Below, one piece after another: positions 47,956 through 56,879 of a DNA stretch of 64,000 nucleotides. Every line of letters starts with the position of its first letter. Within the stretch, counting starts at the first letter, position 1. The notes under the pieces were generated by a model. That model made no database searches, was not told the origin of the DNA, and was given only the letters and a program-made list of their open reading frames with translations. The translations under genes and the position numbers were made by a program. The stretch is taken from the NCBI GenBank assembly GCA_021738535.1, contig JAIPBU010000018.1, positions 1-64,000 on the forward strand. Reading direction: 5' to 3'. This stretch comes from Bacteroidales bacterium (GTDB lineage Bacteria > Bacteroidota > Bacteroidia > Bacteroidales > VadinHA17).

Positions 47956-50592
47956 ATGAAGTCAAAGGAAATCAGGAAAGCGTTTTTTGAATTTTTCAGA
48001 TCCAGGGAGCACTCAATAGTTAAATCAGCCCCTATGGTCTTAAAAGATGACCCCACACTTATGTTTACAAATGCGGGGATGAACCAGTTCAAAGACATTT
48101 TTCTTGGCAATGAAAGTCCTGCAGACAAACGTGTTGCAGACTCTCAAAAATGTTTGAGGGTTTCCGGTAAACATAATGATCTTGAAGAGGTCGGGCATGA
48201 CACCTATCACCATACTATGTTCGAGATGCTTGGTAACTGGTCGTTCGGAGACTATTTCAAGAAAGAAGCAATATACTGGGCATGGGAATTTCTGACCGAT
48301 GTGCTTCGAATACCCGCAAACCGGTTATATGTCACTGTTTTTGAAGGAGACAGCAAAGACGGACAGGAAAGGGACAATGAAGCAGCAGGCTACTGGCGTG
48401 AATGTCTTGATGACAGCGATGAGCGCATTCTTGATGGATCAAAAAAAGACAATTTCTGGGAAATGGGTGATACCGGGCCCTGTGGCCCCTGCTCTGAAAT
48501 ACATGTTGACCTGAGGGAAGATAAGGACAGGAAAGAAACACCCGGGCATTTGCTTGTAAATAAGGATCATCCTCTTGTAATAGAAATCTGGAATCTTGTG
48601 TTTATCCAATTCAACCGCAAAGCAGACGGATCTCTTGAACAACTTCCTGAAAAACACGTTGATACGGGGATGGGTTTTGAGAGGCTCTGTATGGTTGTAC
48701 AAAACCAGACATCCAACTATGACACAGACATTTTTCAGCCACTTATAAGGGAGGTAGCGGAAATAACCGGTACCGGTTATGGAAAACACGAACAAACCGA
48801 TATTGCCCTAAGGGTTGTTGCAGATCACCTGAGGGCCGTTGCATTTTCAATTGCTGACGGGCAATTACCTTCAAATAACAAAGCAGGTTATGTTATCAGA
48901 AGAATTCTCAGGCGTGCCATAAGGTACGGCTACAATTACCTCAGGCAGGATAAGCCTTTCATCTACAGGCTTGTACCCGTGCTGGTGGATATCATGGGAG
49001 AATCTTTCCCTGAGATTGAGTTGCAGCAAAAACAGATAACCAGCATTATCAAACAGGAAGAAATAACTTTTCTTAATACACTTGGCAAAGGCATGAAGCT
49101 GATTGACCGGCGTATTAATGAGCTTAAGTCCGGCAATAGCATGATATTACCGGGCAGGGACGCCTTCACTCTTTATGACACCTATGGTTTTCCTCTGGAT
49201 CTGACAAAACTTATTCTCAGGGAAAATTCGATGGATGCAGATACTGAAGGCTTTGAAGATGAAATGAAGAAACAAAAGCAAAGGTCTAAAGCAGATGCAG
49301 AAAAGGAAACAGATGACTGGGTAATCATTAAGGATAGTAATGAAACCCTTTTTACAGGTTATGAATCAACTACTGATCAAATAAACATTACACGTTACCG
49401 GAAAATAAAAACCAAGGGAAAAACTTTCTACCAGCTTGTTTTTGACAGAACTCCATTTTATGCAGAAGCAGGTGGACAGGTTGGAGACACAGGCTATATT
49501 GCCAGGGATGATGAAAAAATAAGCATAATAAACACTCTTAAGGAAAACCGGCTTGTAATTCATATTACCAAATCATTGCCCTCAGAATTAAACTCATCAT
49601 ATAAGGCTGTTGTTAACAAGGATAAAAGAGAAGCTACTGCACGGAATCATACTGCCACCCATCTTCTTCACCACGCGCTCAGAGAAATCCTGGGCAAACA
49701 CGTTGAACAGAAAGGCTCACTGGTTGAAAGTGACAGGCTGCGCTTTGATTTCAGCCATTTCGCCAAAATAAGTAATGATGAGTTCAACAATATTGAGAAA
49801 ATGGTGAATGAACTGATCCGAAAAAACATACCTGCATCAGTTATTGATAACATTCCAATGGATGAAGCCCTTGAAAAGGGTGCTATTGCTCTTTTCGGTG
49901 AAAAATATGAAGAAAGGGTAAGAATAGTTGAATTCAATGACTCAGTTGAACTCTGTGGTGGCACACATGTTGATTTAACCGGCAATATCGGACTTTTTAA
50001 AATAGTCTCAGAAGGCTCAATTGCTGCGGGAATCAGAAGGATAGAGGCAGTTACAGCCGGGCAGGCACTTGATTATGTTAACTCGCACCTGTCGAAGCTT
50101 GATGAAATAGCAGCAATGTTGTCAGGTTCAAAAAACATTACTGAGTCGGTAGCACGGCTGGTAGCGCAGGTAAATGAAATGAATAAAAGAATAGAGAAGC
50201 TTGAAGCCAGTGCATCTGCAGGCATCAGGGATGAATTGTTGAACGAAGCCGAAGAAATAAATGGCATAAAGTTTATTGCCCGCCACTTAAGTGTAGATTC
50301 GGTGGATATGCTGAAGAAGATAGCACAGATGATCAGAAGCAGTAACGATGATGTAATTATGGCCTTAGGTGCTGAAATCGGCAATAAAGCACAGCTCCTG
50401 GTAATGATAAGTGACAATATTGTTGAAAGTAAAAAAATGCACGCCGGGAATATTGTCCGGGAGGCTGCCAAAAAAATTAAGGGCGGCGGCGGCGGTCAGC
50501 CTTTTATGGCAATAGCGGGAGGAGCCAGCCCTGATGGAATACCTGCAGCGCTGAAAGATATAAAAAAGACAATAACTGATTCACTTTTGTGA
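47956..50592 (+). CDS. alaS: Alanine--tRNA ligase
   Basis: The frame opens with TTG at 47944, but ATG at 47956 (MKSKEIRKAFFEFF) is the expected AlaS start, giving 878 residues. The class II core has FTNAGMNQFKDIFLG, RVADSQKCLRVSGKHNDLEEVG and the GMGFERL motif. The editing domain has NHTATHLLHHAL and CGGTHV zinc ligands, and the C-terminal GGGGGQPFMAIAGG belongs to the C-Ala domain. The enzyme charges tRNA-Ala and clears mischarged Ser and Gly. It is divergent from the M23 genes and needs an upstream promoter within about 100 bases. Confidence 0.96.
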   Translation: MKSKEIRKAFFEFFRSREHSIVKSAPMVLKDDPTLMFTNAGMNQFKDIFLGNESPADKRVADSQKCLRVSGKHNDLEEVGHDTYHHTMFEMLGNWSFGDYFKKEAIYWAWEFLTDVLRIPANRLYVTVFEGDSKDGQERDNEAAGYWRECLDDSDERILDGSKKDNFWEMGDTGPCGPCSEIHVDLREDKDRKETPGHLLVNKDHPLVIEIWNLVFIQFNRKADGSLEQLPEKHVDTGMGFERLCMVVQNQTSNYDTDIFQPLIREVAEITGTGYGKHEQTDIALRVVADHLRAVAFSIADGQLPSNNKAGYVIRRILRRAIRYGYNYLRQDKPFIYRLVPVLVDIMGESFPEIELQQKQITSIIKQEEITFLNTLGKGMKLIDRRINELKSGNSMILPGRDAFTLYDTYGFPLDLTKLILRENSMDADTEGFEDEMKKQKQRSKADAEKETDDWVIIKDSNETLFTGYESTTDQINITRYRKIKTKGKTFYQLVFDRTPFYAEAGGQVGDTGYIARDDEKISIINTLKENRLVIHITKSLPSELNSSYKAVVNKDKREATARNHTATHLLHHALREILGKHVEQKGSLVESDRLRFDFSHFAKISNDEFNNIEKMVNELIRKNIPASVIDNIPMDEALEKGAIALFGEKYEERVRIVEFNDSVELCGGTHVDLTGNIGLFKIVSEGSIAAGIRRIEAVTAGQALDYVNSHLSKLDEIAAMLSGSKNITESVARLVAQVNEMNKRIEKLEASASAGIRDELLNEAEEINGIKFIARHLSVDSVDMLKKIAQMIRSSNDDVIMALGAEIGNKAQLLVMISDNIVESKKMHAGNIVREAAKKIKGGGGGQPFMAIAGGASPDGIPAALKDIKKTITDSLL

Positions 50593-50635
50593 AACAGGCA
50601 TTTTTCATAATTTTGACCAGACCTTAATCTGACTG

Positions 50636-51088
50636 ATGAAACTCATATATCCACTGCTTACCGGCTTATTGGTTCTACTCCATCTGTCATGCACAGAGCA
50701 GGCATGTGACCTGGACACAGAGGCATTCCTGAATGCCGGTTTTTACTCTGCTGAAACAGCCGAAGCAATTTCCCTGGACAGCCTTACCATATATGGGATC
50801 AACAGGGAGGACTCGCTAATTTATTCAATGGCAAACACCGGCAAAGCAGCATTGCCACTGGATCCGTCCGGTGAATCATGCAGCTTTATTATTAAGAACG
50901 GAGATCGTACAGATACATTAAGCTTTCAGTATATTCCTGAGATGATCTTCCTCTCCACTGCCTGTGGGTATATCTATAATTACAGGCTGGCAGATGTAAT
51001 CTACAGTTTAAATGCAATAGAAAATATTTTGATATTAAATGAAAACGTAAAACCAGGAGATGAAGAAAACATTCAGATTTTCTTTTAG
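50636..51088 (+). CDS. DUF6452 family lipoprotein
   Basis: The 150-residue protein starts with a lipoprotein signal with Cys19 in HLSC. The rest is a small beta-rich domain with conserved cysteines (CDL, SCSF, ACGY). The family is confined to Bacteroidota and its function is not known. It is followed, with a 29-base overlap, by a DUF6048 gene, a pairing seen in the phylum, so both products probably act together at the outer membrane. Confidence 0.85.
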   Translation: MKLIYPLLTGLLVLLHLSCTEQACDLDTEAFLNAGFYSAETAEAISLDSLTIYGINREDSLIYSMANTGKAALPLDPSGESCSFIIKNGDRTDTLSFQYIPEMIFLSTACGYIYNYRLADVIYSLNAIENILILNENVKPGDEENIQIFF

Positions 51089-51755
51089 CCTGATCCTTAT
51101 AATATGCTCAATCAGCATGGAGGCTCAGGAAGCTGATACTGTAAGGGCAAGACCTTCAATCAGTGCAGGCATTGAAGCTACCGGTCCGGCAATGTATTTC
51201 CTGGATGACAGTAAGTACAATTTTGAAGGACATCTGTCTTACCGGCTTAATTATAAATATTTCCTGGTTATTGAACCGGGCTATTCAAAATATAATTTTG
51301 AGAAATACAATTTCAACTACAATTCCAGGGGTTTTTTTATGAGACTGGGTACCGATATTGGCTTGCTGGAACCTGTTGCCACAAAAATTGATCATTTTGC
51401 AGGTATTGGTCTGCGCTACGGCATTTCTGTTTTTAACCAGGAAGCTGCCGGCATCATCTCTGAAAACTACTGGGGAGAACATACATCATCAGTTCCATCA
51501 AACAGGGTGCACGCTCATTTCCTGGAATTACAGGGCGGTGTAAAGGCTGAGGTATTTAATAATTTCCTGATAGGGTGGGCCATCAAATTGCGCACGCTTA
51601 TTTATTCTTCCGGCAAAGATGAAATGAAACCGGCATACATACCCGGCATGGGCAACACAAACTCATTTATTATACCGGCTGTATCCTATTACTTCATTTA
51701 CCGCTTTCCTCTAGGGGCTGCCTCTGACGTATCAGCATCATCCCCAGAAAAGTGA
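51060..51755 (+). CDS. DUF6048 family outer-membrane-like protein
   Basis: The 231-residue protein has a signal peptide (about 1-22, ending MEAQ) and alternating beta-strands consistent with a small outer-membrane barrel. Typical motifs are LSYRLNYKYFLVIEPGYSK and GIGLRYGISVFNQ. The function is unknown. It overlaps DUF6452 by 29 bases at the start, and overlaps the convergent symporter gene by 62 bases at the end, so its last 20 codons are read on both strands. Confidence 0.85.
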   Translation: MKKTFRFSFSLILIICSISMEAQEADTVRARPSISAGIEATGPAMYFLDDSKYNFEGHLSYRLNYKYFLVIEPGYSKYNFEKYNFNYNSRGFFMRLGTDIGLLEPVATKIDHFAGIGLRYGISVFNQEAAGIISENYWGEHTSSVPSNRVHAHFLELQGGVKAEVFNNFLIGWAIKLRTLIYSSGKDEMKPAYIPGMGNTNSFIIPAVSYYFIYRFPLGAASDVSASSPEK

Positions 51756-53160
51756 TTATTCCGTTCACCAGCAGCAACTCAAAGCCGAATTTATAACCCC
51801 AGAACAACTCTTCTGAGAAAATATTCAAAAGGATACATAACAAAGGAGAGATTACAGCTACGGCCGGAACAAAGCGATCCTTAACCTTCCAGCGGGTAAA
51901 CAGACCAAATGAATACATGCCAAGCAATGGCCCATAGGTATAGCCCGCTACAGTAAACAGAGCACTTATCACACTCTGGTCGTTAATCAACCTGAACACA
52001 AGGATTACAATCATCAAAATGAAAGAAAACATTATATGAACCCTGAACCTGACTTTCTTAAGTACGGATTCTTTCTCCCCTCCCCTTCCAAGGATATCAA
52101 CCGTGAATGATGTTGTGAGTGCAGTCAGTGCAGAATCAGCACTTGAATAAGCTGCAGCTATCAATCCCAGAATGAAAAAAATGCTTACTGCAGCACCCAG
52201 ACCTCCCTGGGTTGCAATCATTGGAAACAGATTATCAGCATGGTCAGGAAGAGCCATCCCTTTAAATGATGCGTAAATAAGTAATAATACACCCAGGACC
52301 ATGAAAATCAGATTTACCGGCACAAAAGCTATACTGTAAGTATAAATATTCTTTTTTGCATCACTCAGCCTCCTGATGCTCATATTCTTCTGCATCATAT
52401 CCTGATCAAGGCCTGTCATGACTATCGTTATGAACATACCCCCCAGGAACTGCTTTACAAAGTGCCTCTGATCATTGAAATTATCAAAAAAGAATATCCG
52501 GGACGATTTATTTTCTCTTACAGCATCAACAAGTGATGCAAAATTCAGATCCATTGACCTTGATATATATATTACGGAAAGGATAACGGCTGTTAGCATA
52601 AAAACAGTCTGCATTGTATCAGTCCAGATAATAGTTTTTATCCCTCCCCTGAAAGTATAAAGCCAGATTAACAACAGAGTAATAGCCACCGTAACTGCAA
52701 ATGGCACGTTCCAGGCATCAAATACGGTAAACTGCAGAACCATGGCAACGAGAAACAACCTGAAGGCAGCACCAATCGTACGTGATAATAAGAAAAATGA
52801 AGCCCCGGTCTTATAGGAAGAATGTCCAAACCTGTTCTCCAGGTATGTATAAATGGATGTAAGCTTAAGGCGGTAATATAATGGAAGGAGTACTTCTGCA
52901 ATAACTGCATACCCGACAAGGTAACCCAGGACCATCTGCATATAGGAAAACTGGCTGTCAATAACCCAGCCCGGAACAGAAATAAAAGTTACACCAGAGA
53001 GAGAAGATCCTATCATTCCTATGGCAACAATTAACCAGGGTGATTTCCTGTTACCAATGAAAAAACTCTCACTGTCTGCCTTACGACCCGTAATCCAGCC
53101 AATAAAAAGCAAAAAACTGAAGTACAGAAAAATTATTACCAGAATCAGTACCGGGCTCAT
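51694..53160 (-). CDS. Sodium:solute symporter family protein
   Basis: The 488-residue protein has about 13 hydrophobic membrane segments and the SSS-family signatures: GRKADSESFFIGNRKSPW, a GSSLSGVTFISVPG sodium-binding helix and the AAYSSADSALTALTTSF segment. It should import a solute with sodium; the substrate cannot be read from sequence. It overlaps the DUF6048 gene tail-to-tail by 62 bases and is divergent from recR. Confidence 0.9.
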   Translation of the reverse strand: MSPVLILVIIFLYFSFLLFIGWITGRKADSESFFIGNRKSPWLIVAIGMIGSSLSGVTFISVPGWVIDSQFSYMQMVLGYLVGYAVIAEVLLPLYYRLKLTSIYTYLENRFGHSSYKTGASFFLLSRTIGAAFRLFLVAMVLQFTVFDAWNVPFAVTVAITLLLIWLYTFRGGIKTIIWTDTMQTVFMLTAVILSVIYISRSMDLNFASLVDAVRENKSSRIFFFDNFNDQRHFVKQFLGGMFITIVMTGLDQDMMQKNMSIRRLSDAKKNIYTYSIAFVPVNLIFMVLGVLLLIYASFKGMALPDHADNLFPMIATQGGLGAAVSIFFILGLIAAAYSSADSALTALTTSFTVDILGRGGEKESVLKKVRFRVHIMFSFILMIVILVFRLINDQSVISALFTVAGYTYGPLLGMYSFGLFTRWKVKDRFVPAVAVISPLLCILLNIFSEELFWGYKFGFELLLVNGIITFLGMMLIRQRQPLEESGK

Positions 53161-53262
53161 AATGTAAATTTTGGCAAGAATAATAAAAACAGTTGAGAGA
53201 AAAAATTAAAATTATTAATATTAAAACACTAATTTTAGCAATCCGTCAAGAAAATTTGTTTT

Positions 53263-53886
53263 ATGACTTTTTCCGACTATCCCTCGAAACTACTTGAAAA
53301 TGCCGTTAATGAATTTGCTTCACTTCCCGGAATAGGTAAGAAAACGGCTTTCAGACTCGTTATGCACCTGTTGAGACAGGATGTATCAGATGTTGAAAGA
53401 TTTGGAGACAATATTATTAAGCTGAAGAAAGAAGTCAAATATTGCAGGTTTTGTTTTAATATTTCTGACACTGATATTTGCGAAATATGCAGTGACAGGA
53501 CCAGGGACCATGCAACAGTATGTATTGTTGAAAATATAAGGGACGTTATAGCTATTGAAAATACAGGCCAGTACAGGGGAGTGTATCACGTGCTGGGTGG
53601 TGTTATTTCTCCGATGGACGGTATTGGCCCGTCAGATCTGAATATAGACCAGCTTGAAAAAAAGGTAAAAGCAGGTAACATCAATGAGATTATTTTCGCA
53701 TTGAGCACAACTATGGAAGGAGACACAACCAATTATTATATATACAGAAGGCTGTTAGCTTATGAATTAAAAATAACTTCGCTTTCAAGAGGTGTTGCTA
53801 TAGGAGATGAACTTGAATATACAGATGAGATTACTCTGGGCAGATCAATAGTCAACAGAACTCCCTTTGAAACAGGTAATAAATAA
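53263..53886 (+). CDS. recR: Recombination mediator RecR
   Basis: The 207-residue protein has the N-terminal helix-hairpin-helix [11 protein letters not shown], a zinc finger with Cys61, Cys64, Cys73 and Cys76, and a Toprim domain with [14 protein letters not shown] and the [12 protein letters not shown] segment. RecR acts with RecO (and RecF) to load RecA on single-stranded DNA at gaps. The ATG at 53263 has no clear Shine-Dalgarno site, as is usual here. Confidence 0.95.
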   Translation: MTFSDYPSKLLENAVNEFASLPGIGKKTAFRLVMHLLRQDVSDVERFGDNIIKLKKEVKYCRFCFNISDTDICEICSDRTRDHATVCIVENIRDVIAIENTGQYRGVYHVLGGVISPMDGIGPSDLNIDQLEKKVKAGNINEIIFALSTTMEGDTTNYYIYRRLLAYELKITSLSRGVAIGDELEYTDEITLGRSIVNRTPFETGNK

Positions 53887-53891
53887 ATGGC

Positions 53892-53911
53892 CGGGCAGTG
53901 CTTTTTGCCCG
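53892..53911 (+). other. Short GC-rich hairpin after recR
   Basis: CGGGCA and TGCCCG form a 6-bp stem with an 8-base T-rich loop 5 bases after the recR stop. No T-run follows on either strand, so it is at best a weak terminator. Confidence 0.35.
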
Positions 53912-53963
53912 TCATTCAAAATATTTATAAATTAGATAACCACAATAACCAAAACAAAATCCA

Positions 53964-55178
53964 ATGCCTAAAGACATAGAAAGCAAACTTTCCAGATCAG
54001 CAAAATCAATGAAAAGATCCGCAATAAGGGAAATCCTTAAATTATTGCAAAATCCTGAGATGATATCATTTGCTGGGGGATTGCCATCACCGGAATCCTT
54101 CCCTGTGGAGGAGGTTAAGGATATCAGTAAATCGATACTCGAAAATCAGGGTGCTGCAGCGCTTCAGTACGGTACAACAGAAGGAGACCCCCTGCTGAGG
54201 GAAATGATATTGAAAAGGCATTCAGACCAGGGCCTTGAAGCTGCACAGGAAAATCTTGCCATAAGCACAGGTTCGCAACAGGCTCTTGACATCCTGTCTA
54301 AAATCTTTATTGATCCGGGCGATGTAATTATTTGCGGACTGCCTTCATACCTTGGAGGACTGTCCTCATTTAATGTTTACGGAGCCAAACCTGAAGGTAT
54401 TCCTTTTGATGAACATGGTATGAGAGTTGACCTGCTGAGGGAAAAAATTGAAAAACTGGTCGCAGGGGGCGAAAAGATAAAATTCATTTATGTGATTCCT
54501 GATTTTCAGAACCCTGCAGGTATAACGATGCCTGAATCCAGGAGGAAGGAAATACTGAAAATCGCAGATGAATTTGACCTGCTTGTTCTTGAGGACAGCC
54601 CCTATCGCGATATTCGTTTTGAAGGCAAAACACAAAAGCTGATGTACGAAATGGACCAAAGTGGCAGGGTAATTACTCTTTTCACCTTCTCAAAAATTTT
54701 TGCACCCGGTTTCCGTCTGGCATGGCTGCTTGCAGATCCCCTGATAATAGACAAATTTATCATGGCCAAACAATCTGCAGATATTTGCTCGCCGGTATTT
54801 GTACAAAAAATAGCAGCGGAGTATATGAATAGAGGACTACTTGATAAGAACCTCGGTAAAACAATTGAACTGTACAGGTCCAGGCGTGACCATATGCTTG
54901 AATGCTTCAATAAATATATGCCGGAAGGAGTAAGCTGGACTAAACCCGAAGGAGGTTTATTCCTTTTCCTCAAGCTTCCTGAGGAAATGAATGCAGACGA
55001 AGTGTTCGACCTCGCTGTAAAAAATAACGTTGCTTTTGTGAAAGGCTCTGTTTTTCATTGCAACGACTGTGGAAAAAATACAATGAGGATTAATTTTTCG
55101 TATTGCAGCAAAGAGACCATAACAACCGGCATTAAAAGGCTGTCCGGTGTTATCAGCGATTACATGAAAATGCATTAG
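53964..55178 (+). CDS. PLP-dependent aminotransferase (2-aminoadipate aminotransferase-like)
   Basis: The 404-residue fold-type I aminotransferase shows ISFAGGLPSPESFPVEEV, LQYGTTEGDPLLRE and STGSQQALD near the start. The PLP lysine is Lys244 in TFSKIFAPGFRLAW. Its nearest described relatives include LysN/2-aminoadipate and kynurenine-type aminotransferases with broad amino-acid range. The exact substrate is uncertain. The GT2 fusion gene follows by 8 bases, which places them in one transcript. Confidence 0.9.
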   Translation: MPKDIESKLSRSAKSMKRSAIREILKLLQNPEMISFAGGLPSPESFPVEEVKDISKSILENQGAAALQYGTTEGDPLLREMILKRHSDQGLEAAQENLAISTGSQQALDILSKIFIDPGDVIICGLPSYLGGLSSFNVYGAKPEGIPFDEHGMRVDLLREKIEKLVAGGEKIKFIYVIPDFQNPAGITMPESRRKEILKIADEFDLLVLEDSPYRDIRFEGKTQKLMYEMDQSGRVITLFTFSKIFAPGFRLAWLLADPLIIDKFIMAKQSADICSPVFVQKIAAEYMNRGLLDKNLGKTIELYRSRRDHMLECFNKYMPEGVSWTKPEGGLFLFLKLPEEMNADEVFDLAVKNNVAFVKGSVFHCNDCGKNTMRINFSYCSKETITTGIKRLSGVISDYMKMH

Positions 55179-55186
55179 GCAGCATT

Positions 55187-56794
55187 ATGGACCTTAGTGT
55201 CATTATAGTAAATTACAATGTCAAGCATTTCATTGAACACTGTCTTTACTCAGTGATAAATGGTCTGAAAAACATTGAGCATGAAATAATTGTGGTAGAC
55301 AATAATTCAAATGACGGTTCTCAGGCTCTTATAAGAAAGGAATTTCCGGAAATAAAACTAATCATAAACAAAAAGAACCTTGGTTTTGCAAAGGCCAATA
55401 ACCAGGCCCTCAAAGTAGCAAGGGGCCGCTATGTACTGTTACTTAACCCGGATACCGTAGTACAGGAAAACACACTCGGGCACTGTATAAAATTTATGGA
55501 TGATAACCCTGGGGCAGGTGCATGCGGTGTTAAGATGATAGATGGCAAAGGTCGCTTTCTCCCCGAGTCCAGGAGAGCCGTACCTAAACCCTCAACAGCG
55601 TTGTACAGAATACTTAAGCTGAACAATCTTTTTCCCCGTTCAGGAATATTTAACCGGTATTATCTTGGACATTTACCTGTAGACAAGATAAGTGAAGTAG
55701 AAGTACTTACAGGGGCGTTTTTCTTTATCAGGAAAAAGGTTCTGAATGAAATATCATTCCTTGATGAATCCTTCTTTATGTACGGTGAAGATATAGACCT
55801 GAGTTACAGGATAATAAAGGCAGGATATAAAATATTTTATTTGCCGGAACCTTCAATAATACATTATAAGGGCGAGAGTACTAAGAAAGGGACCCTGAAC
55901 TATGTAATACACTTTTACAGGGCAATGATGATTTTTAACAACAAACATTTTGCCGGGAACAAAGTGCGTCTCCTTACAGCTGCAATAAATATTGCAATAT
56001 TTTTGAATGCCACCCTTTCGTTTACAAGGACCATTCTGAAAAAATTACTGTTACCTTTTATTGATACATCATTAAGTTATTTTTTCTTTACCCTGGTAAT
56101 TGGTGGCTGGGCAAGCCGGACATTTTCCGCCTCTTACACCTACCCGGATCTTTTTACAAAAGTAATTGCCCCACTGTATATACTCACCTGGATAGGATCC
56201 ATTGCTGCATTTAAAGCTTATAAAAGACCATTCCGGTTTCTTTCACTGGTGAAAGGAATTCTGGCAGGCACTGTCTGCATCCTTGTTGCATATGCTCTTC
56301 TGCCTGCAGAGCTAAGATTCTCAAGAGCATTAATACTTATTGGAGCTTTACTTGTCCTTGCCCTTACATCAACAGTAAGGATCATACTTGGAATAAGCGG
56401 GACGGCAAAGGTTCAGGGAATCAGTTCAGGAGACAGAAAAGTAGCCATTATAAGCAACAAACAGGAATATGATAAGATAACACAGATTATTCAGAAAAGC
56501 AGAATGAGGTATAACCTGGTGGGAAGGATAAGTCCCAGGCAGGAAGATGAGGATGGTGAAGTGCTTGGTAAGCTGGCTGATATTAAGGAAATAATAAGAG
56601 TAAACCGTATTGACGAATTAATTTTTAGTCCCCTTGACCTTACTGCAGGCGAAATTATTGAAATAATGCAATTACTGTCGTCCAGCCCGGTCAGGAAAAA
56701 GATAGCAAGAACAGAATCAGATTATTTCATCGGCAGTGATTCAAAAATCAGGAAAGGCGAGATTTGTACAATAAAGATTGGAAAGATTGTATAA
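55187..56794 (+). CDS. GT2 glycosyltransferase fused to a polyprenyl-phosphate sugar-transferase-type membrane and Rossmann half
   Basis: The 535-residue protein has two parts. Residues 1-280 are a WbbL-like GT2: VDNNSNDGS, LLLNPDTVV and FFMYGEDIDLSYRI. After that come about four hydrophobic segments (about 295-405), then a soluble Rossmann-like domain (about 415-520, RKVAIISNKQEYDKI). This second half resembles the N-terminal membrane and CoA-binding-3-like region of PglC/WbaP-type enzymes, but the catalytic sugar-transferase domain of those enzymes is absent. It likely makes a surface glycan linkage at the membrane; the role of the added half is unknown. Confidence 0.88.
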   Translation: MDLSVIIVNYNVKHFIEHCLYSVINGLKNIEHEIIVVDNNSNDGSQALIRKEFPEIKLIINKKNLGFAKANNQALKVARGRYVLLLNPDTVVQENTLGHCIKFMDDNPGAGACGVKMIDGKGRFLPESRRAVPKPSTALYRILKLNNLFPRSGIFNRYYLGHLPVDKISEVEVLTGAFFFIRKKVLNEISFLDESFFMYGEDIDLSYRIIKAGYKIFYLPEPSIIHYKGESTKKGTLNYVIHFYRAMMIFNNKHFAGNKVRLLTAAINIAIFLNATLSFTRTILKKLLLPFIDTSLSYFFFTLVIGGWASRTFSASYTYPDLFTKVIAPLYILTWIGSIAAFKAYKRPFRFLSLVKGILAGTVCILVAYALLPAELRFSRALILIGALLVLALTSTVRIILGISGTAKVQGISSGDRKVAIISNKQEYDKITQIIQKSRMRYNLVGRISPRQEDEDGEVLGKLADIKEIIRVNRIDELIFSPLDLTAGEIIEIMQLLSSSPVRKKIARTESDYFIGSDSKIRKGEICTIKIGKIV

Positions 56795-56879
56795 CTTACA
56801 TCAAACTATTAATAGTGACATTTGAAACATTTTTAGTTTTATTTGTTTAGTAAATAGACCAACATATTAATACAGAAAA

